Source: CAUSKK01 sp963532425
GTDB taxonomy: Bacteria > Pseudomonadota > Gammaproteobacteria > Cardiobacteriales > Cardiobacteriaceae
DNA length: 34,936 bases
Direction: 5' to 3'
NCBI GenBank assembly: GCA_963532425.1
Contig: CAUSKK010000021.1
Location: 1-34,936 of the forward strand
A program made the translations under genes and the position numbers. Each line of letters starts with the position of its first letter. Position 1 is the stretch's first letter. The notes beneath the pieces were generated by a model. That model worked only from the letters and a program-made list of their open reading frames with translations, did no database searches and was not told the DNA's origin. Below are positions 23,475 through 31,765 of this stretch, piece by piece.

Positions 23475-24337
23475 GCCGGCCAACGATGAAGAACCGGCAG
23501 GCCGCTGGCGGCGCTCAGCTGTTCCGCCAGCCGCTGGGCCTGCCGGTAATTCCGGCGGTACCAGAAGTTAAGGTCGGCCAGCAGCACATCTTCGCCCCCT
23601 TCTTTGCCGGCCAGCCAGATGCGGCCATGCAGCGGGGGCAGGGCCGCCGCCAGCTGTTTCAGAGACACCCCCGGCGCCGCCGTCAGCCAACCGGCCTGCT
23701 CCGGGGGAATGGAAAAGGCCCCCAGCAGCGGGCTGGCCCGTTCCACATAGAGGCCGACGAAATCCGTGGCCGACCACTGTTCCCGTTGCACCGGCCCGCC
23801 GCGCCAGTGGCCCCGCTCCCGCTGGAAGCTATCGCTGGCGGCGTCATAGCCACAGACCCAGAGCAGCGGGCCGCGCCAGCGCAGGGCATGAATGAACAGC
23901 AGATAGAGGGTGGCCAGGCTGAGTAGCTTCAGTATGAAAAAATTCAGCCGGAAGGTCCCCTGCCAGTAGGAGAAACGGAGCAACACGACGCCGAAAATCA
24001 CCGGCAGCAGCAGCCCGTCCCAATGGTTGTTGAAGCGGCGGCTCTGGGAGGCACCGGCCGGGCGGCGGGCGGGCAGGCTATGGTCGGCCTGCTGGGTCTT
24101 CGCCAGCTGCTTTTGGGCCTCGTCGTAGCTGGCGTTAGCGGAGATAAGGGCCGCCAGCAAAAAAAACGCAACCAGAACAGTGAAAAAGAAGTAATCCGAC
24201 GGCCGAACTTTGGAGAGGCCAATGAGGAGGGCCAGGGCCGGCGCGAGAAGGACCAATTGGAGACTGACGCTGAAATCCGAATAGGCCAGCGGCGACAGCC
24301 GTTCCGGGGCGGCCGGGCGGGTGGTGGGGTTAGTCAT
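23429..24337 (-). CDS. AGGEDVLL-family membrane protein, unit 2
   Basis: 302 residues; the start MTNPTTRPAAPERLSPLAY at 24337 overlaps the ancestral stop of unit 3 as ATGA. Two hydrophobic pairs (LVLLAPALALLIGL/FFFTVLVAFFLLAALI and LLLPVIFGVVLL/LLSLATLYLLFI) flank a polar stretch LPARRPAGASQSRR. The C-terminal domain has CGYDAASDSFQRER, WSATDFVGLYVE, then an extra 35-residue insert, IWLAGKEGGEDVLLADLN and LSAASGLPVLHRWPAPPA. The final residues (CISRWPLQLFH) depart from the family because of a 64-bp insertion. Function unknown. Confidence 0.85.
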   Translation of the reverse strand: MTNPTTRPAAPERLSPLAYSDFSVSLQLVLLAPALALLIGLSKVRPSDYFFFTVLVAFFLLAALISANASYDEAQKQLAKTQQADHSLPARRPAGASQSRRFNNHWDGLLLPVIFGVVLLRFSYWQGTFRLNFFILKLLSLATLYLLFIHALRWRGPLLWVCGYDAASDSFQRERGHWRGGPVQREQWSATDFVGLYVERASPLLGAFSIPPEQAGWLTAAPGVSLKQLAAALPPLHGRIWLAGKEGGEDVLLADLNFWYRRNYRQAQRLAEQLSAASGLPVLHRWPAPPACISRWPLQLFH

Positions 24338-24438
24338 GGCGTGTCCCCCGATGCTGCCGACCGTTCGGCCGGGGCCACGGGCCAACGGTAAAGCAGGGGC
24401 AGGCCGCTGGCTTCGCTCAGCTGTTCCGCCAGCCGCTA
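24334..24438 (-). pseudogene. Untranslated ancestral tail of unit 3 after an amber stop
   Basis: After the TAG at 24436-24438 the same frame continues for exactly 33 codons, including RLAEQLSEASGLPLLYRWP, to a TGA at 24334-24336. This overlaps the ATG of unit 2. It is the intact family C-terminus, so one base change appears to have cut unit 3 short. Confidence 0.9.
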
Positions 24439-25404
24439 GGCGCTGTCCTCGTTGTTGCTCTGCCCCAGGTCGGCCGTGGGCAAGGGCACATCTTCACCGC
24501 CGGCCCGGCCCGCCAGCCACAGCTGGCCACAGTAGCCGTCCGACCAGTAGAGACCAATAAAGGCCGCCGCCGGCCAGCGCTCTTCCTCCTGCCAGCGGAA
24601 TTTCCCACCGGTCCAGCAGCCGCGTTCCACATAGAAACAATCGTCCTCGGCCCGGTAGCCCCAGCGGCACGGCCCGTTCATCAGCGCACCGACCACCGGC
24701 AGCACTAGCACCAGCCCGGGCAGCCAGGGGCTCCAGTCCGGCAGCGCTTCCGCCACCCACCAGGGGAAAAGACCCAGGAAGGCCAGGCCCATGAGCCCGT
24801 TGGTCGGCGACAGGGCCGTGCCGCGCTGGGAATGGCGCTGGGAACCCCGTTCGGGGAGCCGGTGCCAGTCCGACGGGCGGACGCGGCGTTGCTGCTGCCA
24901 TTGGCGCCAATGGCGCCGGCCAGCGGCCAGGATTTCCGCCCCGTTCACCGCCGCGATAAGGGCGCCCAGCAGGCCGGCCACCCGGGCCAGTTTCGGCATC
25001 GGCCGGCCGATTAGTGGGTCATGCAGGCTGTAATAGAGCAGGGCGGCCCCGAGGGACAGGACAAACGGCAGCAACAGCAGCCTATCTATCCGGCTGAAGA
25101 TGGACGGGCAGAGCATGAGGCCGGAGCATTTAGCGGCGGCGACCGCCGGCCACTGGTGCAGCTGTTCACCGATAACCAGCGGCAGAAGCAGCAGCAGATA
25201 GGCCAGCAGCAGCAACAGGGCGAAATCCTGCAGGCCGGCCAGGGCGTAGCTGTGGAGCAGGCAGAAGCGGAACAACCAGCCGACGGCCAGCCACAGCGCC
25301 AGACTGGCCAGCCCTTTCAGGGCGATGAGCCAGCGGCTGGCGCTCAGACGATAGAAGGGCACGGTCGCCAGCCGTTCCGGGGCGGCCGGACGGCGGGAGC
25401 TCAT
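24436..25404 (-). CDS. AGGEDVLL-family membrane protein, unit 3 (amber-truncated)
   Basis: 322 residues. The start MSSRRPAAPERLATVPFY at 25404 overlaps the stop of unit 4 (ATGA). Membrane segments include LLLLLAYLLLLLPLVIG, LLLLPFVLSLGAALLYY and VLVLPVVGALM. A polar RLPERGSQRHSQ matches the central LPPRxxxRHS motif. The C-terminal domain has WGYRAEDDCFYVERG, WPAAAFIGLYW and LWLAGRAGGEDVPL, but translation stops at TAG before the conserved LAEQLSEASGLPLLYRW segment. Either it is inactivated, or it functions without the tail or with stop readthrough. Confidence 0.82.
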   Translation of the reverse strand: MSSRRPAAPERLATVPFYRLSASRWLIALKGLASLALWLAVGWLFRFCLLHSYALAGLQDFALLLLLAYLLLLLPLVIGEQLHQWPAVAAAKCSGLMLCPSIFSRIDRLLLLPFVLSLGAALLYYSLHDPLIGRPMPKLARVAGLLGALIAAVNGAEILAAGRRHWRQWQQQRRVRPSDWHRLPERGSQRHSQRGTALSPTNGLMGLAFLGLFPWWVAEALPDWSPWLPGLVLVLPVVGALMNGPCRWGYRAEDDCFYVERGCWTGGKFRWQEEERWPAAAFIGLYWSDGYCGQLWLAGRAGGEDVPLPTADLGQSNNEDSA

Positions 25405-26141
25405 GGGGCCGCCTCGTCGGGTGCCGGCCCGGGCCGGAGTAGGGGCAGGCCGCTGGCTTCGCTCAGCTGTTCGGCCCAGCGCTGGGCCAGCGCCGGATTA
25501 TCCCGGAGGCTGCTGTTCAGTTCGACCAGCAGCCCATCGGGGCCGCCGTCCTTCCCCACCAGCCCAATGCGGGCGCCGTTATTGGGCAGCCAGCTATCCA
25601 GCGGTTCCCAATAGAGGGCGCCAAAAGCGGCCGCCGGCCAGTCCGCCCGCTGCGGACGGCCGAAGCCGACGCGCTCTTCCCGGTGAAAACGGTCGGTGGC
25701 GGCGTCATAGCCCCAGCGCTGGCGCCGGGGCAGTGGCACGGCGAACAGGCCGTAGAGCAGCGGCAGCAGGGCCAGGGTGGCCAGGGACAGGGGCAGGCCC
25801 GGCGGCAGCAGGCTGCGCACCCGCAGGCTGTCCACGCCCACCGCCAGCAGCGGCGGCGCCAGGGCCAGCCCCAGCAGCAGGGGCCAATCCCCATAGTTAT
25901 GGCTGCTCCGGCTCAGGGAATGGCGCGCGGCGGCGCGTGGGGGGTAGGGGCTGGGACGGGTGAGGGGCTGGCGTTGCCGGCGCCGTTGGCGCTGTCGTCC
26001 GAGGGCCAGCAGCACCAGCATCAGCACGATAGGCAGGGGGCCGGCCGCGCCGCTGGGCGGCAGCAGGGCGCAGACCAGGGCCAGTCCCAGCAGGGTGAGG
26101 GCGGCGGCCCGGGGATTGAAGGGGGATTGGGGGGTCGTCAT
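25401..26141 (-). CDS. AGGEDVLL-family membrane protein, unit 4 (shortest, divergent)
   Basis: 246 residues; GGAGAA precedes the ATG at 26141. It lacks the RPAxPxRLSP start and begins with a hydrophobic pair (LTLLGLALVCALL, LPIVLMLVLLAL). A central YPPRAAARHSLSRSSHN is a good match to the family LPPRxxxRHS motif, and a second membrane pair follows. The C-terminal domain has WGYDAATDRFHREE, WPAAAFGALYWEPLD, then LVGKDGGPDGLLVELN in place of LAGRAGGEDVLL, and LSEASGLPLL without the YRW ending. It overlaps unit 3 by 4 bp, so the two are coupled. Function unknown. Confidence 0.83.
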   Translation of the reverse strand: MTTPQSPFNPRAAALTLLGLALVCALLPPSGAAGPLPIVLMLVLLALGRQRQRRRQRQPLTRPSPYPPRAAARHSLSRSSHNYGDWPLLLGLALAPPLLAVGVDSLRVRSLLPPGLPLSLATLALLPLLYGLFAVPLPRRQRWGYDAATDRFHREERVGFGRPQRADWPAAAFGALYWEPLDSWLPNNGARIGLVGKDGGPDGLLVELNSSLRDNPALAQRWAEQLSEASGLPLLRPGPAPDEAAP

Positions 26142-26230
26142 GTTTTTCTCCGAAGTGAAACCAGTAGGGCGCCGGGGCGCCTCGGAGTCAAAGCAATGAC
26201 GGTTCCAGCGACCCGCCGCCCCCCGCTAAC

Positions 26231-28108
26231 TTAGAGCCGCGTGATGGGGTCGGGCGCCGGCGGCCACCGGTGGCGCAGCGGCAGGCCGCTGGCCTCGGCC
26301 AGCCGTTCCGCCAGCACATGGGCCTCATCAAAATCGGCCAGGAGCACATCTTCACCGCCGGCCCGGCCGGCCAGCCAGACCCGGTTCGGAACATAAATCC
26401 CGCCTGAATAGTCCAGCGGCTCCCAGTAGAGGGCGCAGAAATCGGCCGCCGGCCACTCTTCCCGGCGGAGGCGGCCGCCGAAGCAGGGGCGGCGGTGGCG
26501 ATAGAAAACGTCCTGGTCCTTGTCATAGCCCCATTGCCACCACCACCATACCTGGGCGCCGAGCCGGCCCAGGGCCAGTAGCCCCAGACCGGTGATGACC
26601 AGAGCCGGCCACTGGTCCCGCTGGAAATTAGACCAAGCCATAGCCAGCAGCAGCAGCACCGCCGCGAACAGATAGAGCAGGCCCAGGCGGTTGCGGGGGC
26701 CGACGGCGTGGAGGCTGTGGCGCTTGGCGGCGCGCGGGGGCAGGAGTTTAGCCAGGGGCAGGGCCGGGCGCCGGGGCGAAGGCGGCGGGTCGACCAGCAG
26801 GGCCCAGCTGGACAGTACCCAGGCCAGCAGCAGCAGCGCAATACTCGGGACAATCCAATGGTAATGGGGCAGCCACAGATAGAGCAGCGGCGGCCCCGCC
26901 CAGGTCATGAGCCGGCTGGCCGGCCGCAGCCAGCGATGCCAGCGGGCCACGCGCGGGGGCGGGACACAAAAGAGCCGCTGAGGGTTGGCGGGACGGGTCG
27001 AGGTCATGGGATTCTCCAAAGGCTTAAAAAACAGGAGTTTATAAAAATACCGGGGTTCAGGCAGGCAGGATGGGCGCGGGGCCAGGATTTCCGCCGGCGG
27101 CGCCGGCCAACGGTAGAGCAGCGGCAGCCCACTGGCCCGGCTCAGTTTTTCCGCCAGGGCGCGGGCGTCGCGGTCGTTGGGCCGCAGCCAGTAGGCCAGG
27201 GTCAGCAGTGGCACATCGGCACCGCCGGCCCGGCCGGCCAGCCAGAGCTGGGGATAGTCGTCGTCCGTGTCCAGATAGAGGCCGCAGAATTCGGCCGCCG
27301 GCCAGCTTCGTTCCTCCTGCCAGTGGAACCAGCGGCGCCGGTCGTGGTGAAAGCTGTCCCGCTGGGCATCGTAGCGCCAGCGCTGCCAGCGCCAGACCCG
27401 GGCCCGGGCGCTGTCCACAATCATCATCAGCAGCAGCGCCAGCGGCCACAGCTTTTCCCGCAGTTCGCCGGCGTGGAGGCTGGCGACCAGGGCGGCCAGC
27501 ATCGCCCCGATTATCAGCAGGCGAATCAGCAGATTCAGGGACGAATTGGTGGTGAAACGGAGGGAACGGCGGGCCGGTTGGCGCGGCGGCAGCGCGTGGG
27601 CCTCGGGGCGGAGAGCCTGCCGCAGCTGGCGCAGCTGTCGCCAGCGGCGCCGGGTTTCGGCCAGTTCGGACAGGGCCACCGCCCCCAGTCCCAGGGCCAG
27701 CGGCCCGCTGATGTACCAGGGGCCCACCGAAGCCAGCCGGACGGCCCAAATCAGCAGCAGGCCCTGGCCGAGGCCGGCGGCCAGGATTTTGACCGGGCTC
27801 GGCGCGGCCACCCGCGTGATTTCGGCGGCGCGGCGCCACACCAGCGGCAGGCGGCGGCCGTTTTCCCAGAGCTCCGCCCCGGCCGCAGCCATCAGGGCCG
27901 CCGCCAGCAGCTCCAGAGTGTCATGCAGGAAGTGGATTTCCGGCCAGTCCGTCGGCAGCAGCCGGTCGAACCAGAGGAGCAGCCCGGCCACCGTCAGCCC
28001 CAGCAGGGCGCCGAGCAGGCCGTAGATAACGCTGGGGCAGGACAGGGACACCGTCAAATAGGGAATGGGCGAGAGCCGCGCGGGGTCGGCCGGGCGAGTG
28101 GGGGTCAT
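26231..28108 (-). CDS. AGGEDVLL-family double protein (units 5a and 5b fused)
   Basis: 625 residues from ATG 28108 (TTTGGAGAA upstream). Residues 1 to about 350 are a complete unit: MTPTRPADPARLSPIPY, two membrane pairs, ALPPRQPARRSLRF, WRYDAQRDSFHHDRR, WPAAEFCGLYLD, LWLAGRAGGADVPL, LSRASGLPLLYRWPAPPAE. A linker containing YFYKLLFFKPLENPM then leads into a second unit: TSTRPANPQRL, LLPPRAAKRHSLHA, WGYDKDQDVFYRHRR, WPAADFCALYWEPLD, VWLAGRAGGEDVLLADFD, LAEASGLPLRHRWPP. The linker is the translated 5' leader of the second gene, whose TTTGGAGAATCCCATG start (ATG 27007-27005) is still intact and in frame. A 258-residue product could also be made from it. Function unknown. Confidence 0.87.
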   Translation of the reverse strand: MTPTRPADPARLSPIPYLTVSLSCPSVIYGLLGALLGLTVAGLLLWFDRLLPTDWPEIHFLHDTLELLAAALMAAAGAELWENGRRLPLVWRRAAEITRVAAPSPVKILAAGLGQGLLLIWAVRLASVGPWYISGPLALGLGAVALSELAETRRRWRQLRQLRQALRPEAHALPPRQPARRSLRFTTNSSLNLLIRLLIIGAMLAALVASLHAGELREKLWPLALLLMMIVDSARARVWRWQRWRYDAQRDSFHHDRRRWFHWQEERSWPAAEFCGLYLDTDDDYPQLWLAGRAGGADVPLLTLAYWLRPNDRDARALAEKLSRASGLPLLYRWPAPPAEILAPRPSCLPEPRYFYKLLFFKPLENPMTSTRPANPQRLFCVPPPRVARWHRWLRPASRLMTWAGPPLLYLWLPHYHWIVPSIALLLLAWVLSSWALLVDPPPSPRRPALPLAKLLPPRAAKRHSLHAVGPRNRLGLLYLFAAVLLLLAMAWSNFQRDQWPALVITGLGLLALGRLGAQVWWWWQWGYDKDQDVFYRHRRPCFGGRLRREEWPAADFCALYWEPLDYSGGIYVPNRVWLAGRAGGEDVLLADFDEAHVLAERLAEASGLPLRHRWPPAPDPITRL

Positions 28109-28145
28109 GGGGTTCTCCAAAGGGTTAAAAAACAGGAGTTTAAGC

Positions 28146-29186
28146 GAAGCGCTTCGGTTTGAAGCGAAGAAGGGAAGCGCTTCGTTTTGATAGGGCCTGA
28201 GGGTGGCTTAACGAAGTGCTTCGCTGTGAACTGAAGGGAAGCGCTTCTCTCCGGTGGCCGGTTCCCAAAGATTAAAAACAAGGAAGCGCTTCGGTTGGCG
28301 GGCCCAGGGGGAAGCGCTTCTCTTCCGATACTGGGGTGCCAGAGCGAAGCGCTTGGGTTGGCCCGGGTCTGAAGTTGGATTGGTGAAGCGCTTCGGCTAG
28401 CCAGTACCTTTTAAACCATCACCAGCCCCGAGCCGGAAAGGGGAGCGCTTCAGTCAGCAAGGCCTAGAAAGCCCGGCCCGGGCGGCCGGAAGCGCTTCAG
28501 CTCGGAAAAAACAGGAAGCGGCGCCTTACCTTTGGCCTGTGGCGCCCGGCCGGGGAGCTCGGAGCACTCCGCCCGGCTGCCCATTTCCACCGAAGCGCTT
28601 CGTTCTAGAAAGCTGCTGCGAAGGAAGCGCTTCGAGCGGGAAAACCAGTCCTCGGCGAAGCGCTTCGTTTTGGAAAGCAGCGAATGAGGGGAGCGCTTCG
28701 AGCGGTTGATTCAAAGGGAAGCGCTTCGGTTTGAAGCCAAGAAGGGAAGCGCTTCCCCCTCGGGGGATTTCAGCCGGCCGGGGCCCTAAAAAAATGAAGT
28801 GCTTCTCCTGCCTAGGCTGTCCCAATACCGCCGCCCGAAGCGCTTCGCTGTGAACTGAAGGGAAGCGCTTCTCTTCCGACACTGGGGTGCCAGAGCGAAG
28901 CGCTTCGGTTTGAGGTGCCTATTTCTAGTAGAGGCCGGCGGCCGGGTCATAGGGAAGCGCTTCATTTTGATGGTTCTGCCGGGGGAAGCGCTTCTCTTCC
29001 GATGCTGAGGCGCCAGAGCGAAGCGCTTCGTTCTGAAAAGTAGCGAATGAGGGAAGCGCTTCGGATTGGAAAGGTCGGTTCCAGTGAAGCGCTTCGAGCT
29101 GAAAAGACCCGTTCCAAGAGTGAAGCGCTTTGGAATGGGAAAAGCGTCGAAAAGGAAACGCTTCGGTACCCTAGAGGAAGCGCTTC
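28146..29186. repeat. GAAGCGCTTC palindrome array 4 (densest)
   Basis: About 1.04 kb with roughly twenty exact and half a dozen one-mismatch copies, from 28146-28155 to 29177-29186. The spacers are not unique: larger blocks recur, such as CTCTTCCGA...CTGGGGTGCCAGAGC between two palindromes (about 28320-28350 and 28870-28900, with a variant near 29000), and CAGCGAATGAGGG (28677 and 29042). This indicates growth by unequal duplication. No gene was recognised inside. Confidence 0.95.
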
Positions 29187-29191
29187 GGTAG

Positions 29192-29542
29192 CTATTTTTC
29201 GGCCGGCGCCGCTTCCTGCCGTAGCCAGTCCTGGAGCAGGGCGATGGTCATCATCTCGAAAATGTCCGGGCTGGCGTTGGGGTTGCTCTGGTGGTAGCCG
29301 ATGGCGGTAAGGGCAAAGCGCCGGCCGGTGGTCGTGGCCAGCGCGGCCAGGCCGGCCAGCACCGCCGCTTTGACGGCCTCGGCCTGGGCTTCGTTACGGG
29401 TGCGCTGGATTGGGCTGTCCCCGGGCAGATGCAGGGCGCCGATGGTCAGCGGGCCGGAGCCCAGGGTGAGGCAGAGCAGCTGGTCGCCGGCGCCGGTGAT
29501 GCGGGCGATGCGGTGGTGAGGGGGGTCGTGGTGAATTTGCAT
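29192..29542 (-). CDS. Small protein of unknown function beside unit 6
   Basis: 116 residues; the start MQIHHDPPHHRIARI at 29542 is chosen because GGAGG lies 6-7 bp upstream. It is soluble, with no signal or membrane segment. It has a beta-rich N-terminal half (QLLCLTLGSGPLTIGALHL) and a helical C-terminal half (EAVKAAVLAGLAALATT, FEMMTIALLQDWLRQE). I recognise no family. It lies 61 bp downstream of unit 6 on the same strand, and its C-terminal stop abuts the large repeat array. Confidence 0.7.
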   Translation of the reverse strand: MQIHHDPPHHRIARITGAGDQLLCLTLGSGPLTIGALHLPGDSPIQRTRNEAQAEAVKAAVLAGLAALATTTGRRFALTAIGYHQSNPNASPDIFEMMTIALLQDWLRQEAAPAEK

Positions 29543-29603
29543 GGGGCCTCCGGGTAAAACGCCGCTGGGGCAGGACGGGGATTCCAAAGCGCTTCGGCTT
29601 GGT

Positions 29604-30776
29604 TCAGGGGGTCGGGCCGCTGGGACTGGCTAGGCCCAGGGGTGGGGCCGGCCAGCGGTAGAGCACCGGCAGACCGCTGGCGGCACTTAATCTTGTCAGC
29701 AAATTCTGCCCCGCCTCCTTGCCGCCGCTGGACAAGTAGCTCAAATCTCCCAGCAGCACATCTTCACCGCCGGCCGGGCCTGCCAGCCACAGCCGGGGAC
29801 GCCGGCCGACCCGCTCCAGATAGAGGCCGCAGCATTCGGCCGCCGACCAGCTCCCCTCCTCCCGCCATTGGGGCCAGCCGCGCCCGTCGCGGTGGAAGGT
29901 GTCCCGGGCGGCATCATAGCGCCAGCGGTGCCAGCACTTGGCATAGAATAATCTCAACGTCAACCATATCAACAGCAACGGCCACAGCAATAACGCCAAC
30001 GGCGACACCAACAATATCAGCAACAACACCCAGATTATTCTTATTGGCTCATAGAAGAGCATCATCAGCGGCCACGGCATCAGTAGCGGCAGACCCCAAG
30101 CCAGCGCTACCAGTAGCAGCGACAACAGCACCCGCAGCACCCGCAGCACCCACGGCCACTGCGCCATTCGTGGTCCCCACAGCCAGCGTAGTAGCAGTGT
30201 CAGCCCCAGCAGCAAAGGCAGAAATGCAGGGGACAGTAAAAACGAATTAGACAGTGTGGAAAGGGTAATCCACACCCTTAGCACCCACGGACACCGCGCC
30301 ATTCGTGGCCCCCACAGCCAGCGTAGTAGCAGTATCAGCCCCAGCAGCAAAAGCAGAAATGAGGGGGGCAGTAAATCCGGAGAGAAGATAATTCCCAGCA
30401 CCGCGAGCAGGAAAATTAGGCTAACCCACTGTCCCCTGGTCAAATTTGCGGCGCAACGGAGGGAATGGCGCGGCGGCTGGCGCGGGGGCAGTTGGTGAGC
30501 CAGCGGCGAAGCCATTTTCCGCAGCAGAACCAGCCACCGCCAGCGGTAGCGCCACAGGTCGAACAGGGCCAACGCCGGCAGGGCGGCGGCTGACGGGTAA
30601 ATCAGGAGCAGCCATTCACTCGCCGTTTCCCGCAGCACCGTGTGGCCGTAATAGGAGAGAGCCAGGCCGGCGGCTAACATGAACAGGACGACGGCGATTT
30701 TCAGCTTCAGGCCCCGGGGCGAATAGGAAGCATAAGGAATGGGTGAAAGTAGTTCGTGGTTTGCAGGTCGATGCAT
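29604..30776 (-). CDS. AGGEDVLL-family membrane protein, unit 6
   Basis: 390 residues, the longest single unit. It begins MHRPANHELLSPIPYASY, with a weak ribosome site. A first membrane pair is followed by HQLPPRQPPRHSLRCAAN (clear central motif). There is then an expanded hydrophobic region with a 45-residue internal duplication around LLRWLWGPRMA...PWVLRV. The C-terminal domain is WRYDAARDTFHRDGRGW, WSAAECCGLYLERVG, LWLAGPAGGEDVLLGDL and LSAASGLPVLYRWPAPP. Part of the hydrophobic region (about 29940-30060) uses AT-richer codons than its surroundings. Function unknown. Confidence 0.86.
   Translation of the reverse strand: MHRPANHELLSPIPYASYSPRGLKLKIAVVLFMLAAGLALSYYGHTVLRETASEWLLLIYPSAAALPALALFDLWRYRWRWLVLLRKMASPLAHQLPPRQPPRHSLRCAANLTRGQWVSLIFLLAVLGIIFSPDLLPPSFLLLLLGLILLLRWLWGPRMARCPWVLRVWITLSTLSNSFLLSPAFLPLLLGLTLLLRWLWGPRMAQWPWVLRVLRVLLSLLLVALAWGLPLLMPWPLMMLFYEPIRIIWVLLLILLVSPLALLLWPLLLIWLTLRLFYAKCWHRWRYDAARDTFHRDGRGWPQWREEGSWSAAECCGLYLERVGRRPRLWLAGPAGGEDVLLGDLSYLSSGGKEAGQNLLTRLSAASGLPVLYRWPAPPLGLASPSGPTP
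30145..30380 (-). repeat. 135-bp internal duplication inside unit 6
   Basis: Blocks around 30145-30245 and 30280-30380 match closely (both contain GCGCCATTCGTGG followed by CCCACAGCCAGCGTAG), offset by 135 bp, that is 45 codons. The frame is kept and one membrane-spanning segment with its WGPRMA loop is duplicated. Confidence 0.88.
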
Positions 30777-30810
30777 GGGGAGTTCTTAGAATTGATAATT
30801 CACAAACGGA

Positions 30811-30820
30811 GAAGCGCTTC
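30811..30820. repeat. Single GAAGCGCTTC repeat between unit 6 and the Sel1 lipoprotein
   Basis: One exact palindrome just after the stop of the Sel1 lipoprotein gene. Confidence 0.85.
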
Positions 30821-30825
30821 GGCGC

Positions 30826-31644
30826 CTAATCGTCGAACAGGAACGAGAAAAACGACGAGTCGATTTCCTTCAGCCGCTGCTTGGCGATGTCCTGGGCCGA
30901 CGGGTCTTTTTCGTTTTTGCTCGCCTTTTTGTACCAACTGATAGCTTTGTCGTAGTCCTGCGGGACGCCGTAGCCGTGGTGATAGAGGTAGCCCAGATAG
31001 AATTGGGCGATACCGTCGCCCTGCTTGGCCGCCTTCTCCAGTAATTTCCGCCCCTCCTGGTAGTTCTGGGTGCCGCCGGTGCCCATGATGTAGTAGACGC
31101 CCAGATTTTTCTGGCTACTGACATTGCCAGCGGCGGCGGCCTTGGCAAACCATTCCTTCGCCTTGGCGTAGTCCTGCTCCACGCCCGCCCCCTCCTCATA
31201 GAGCACGCCCAGATTATTCATCGCACTGCCGTTGCCGGCGGCGGCGGCCTGTTCCAGCAGTTCCTTGGCCCGGCCGTAGTCCTGCGGCCCGCCCCAACCT
31301 TTTTTGTAGAACATGGCCAGATTGACTTGAGCGTCGTAGTTACCGGCCTGGGCCGCCCGGGCAAAGAGTTCCCGCGCCTTGGCAAGGTCCGGCTCCACGC
31401 CCAGCCCCTGGCGATAGTAGGAAGCCAGCTTAAATTGGGCCTCCACATTGCCGGCGTCCGCCGCCTGCTGGAGTTCTTGATAGAAGGAAGCCAGCTTAGA
31501 TTGGGCCTCCACATTGCCGGCGGCCGCTTTCCGCTGGAGCTTTTCCAGGTTCGGCGTCGAATCGCAGCCGGCCAGGGCCAGGGCGCAGAACAGCAGGTAT
31601 TTAAAGGGACGAATGGGGAAGAGGGGCCCGAACGATTTAGCCAT
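30826..31644 (-). CDS. Sel1-repeat lipoprotein
   Basis: 272 residues; AAAAGGAAAA precedes the ATG at 31644. A type II signal (YLLFCALALAGC) gives Cys as the mature N-terminus. A Sel1/SLR solenoid follows: repeats such as AAAGNVEAQSKLASFY, AADAGNVEAQFKLASYYRQG, AAQAGNYDAQVNLAMFYKKG, AAAAGNGSAMNNLGVLYEEG, AAAAGNVSSQKNLGVYYIMG and AAKQGDGIAQFYLGYLYHHG. Such proteins act as periplasmic or surface interaction scaffolds. The first repeat is short and near-identical to the second (GNVEAQ twice), which suggests local duplication. It is GC-rich like the host, unlike the AT-rich Sel1 protein at 14561. It is divergent from the GNAT gene. Confidence 0.9.
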   Translation of the reverse strand: MAKSFGPLFPIRPFKYLLFCALALAGCDSTPNLEKLQRKAAAGNVEAQSKLASFYQELQQAADAGNVEAQFKLASYYRQGLGVEPDLAKARELFARAAQAGNYDAQVNLAMFYKKGWGGPQDYGRAKELLEQAAAAGNGSAMNNLGVLYEEGAGVEQDYAKAKEWFAKAAAAGNVSSQKNLGVYYIMGTGGTQNYQEGRKLLEKAAKQGDGIAQFYLGYLYHHGYGVPQDYDKAISWYKKASKNEKDPSAQDIAKQRLKEIDSSFFSFLFDD

Positions 31645-31765
31645 GAATTTTCCTTTTAGCGAGGGGATTGTTAAAGCGGTGCCATTTTAAACCTTGAGTT
31701 AGGGGCGTCGCTTTGCCGGCCCAATTTGCTTAGGATTGGCCGGAACAATTCATTGGAGGAATCAG

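Noticed and set aside
28146..29186. CRISPR-like pattern of short repeats and spacers
   Set aside because: The repeat is only 10 bp and perfectly palindromic, spacing is irregular, spacers recur, and no cas gene is present.
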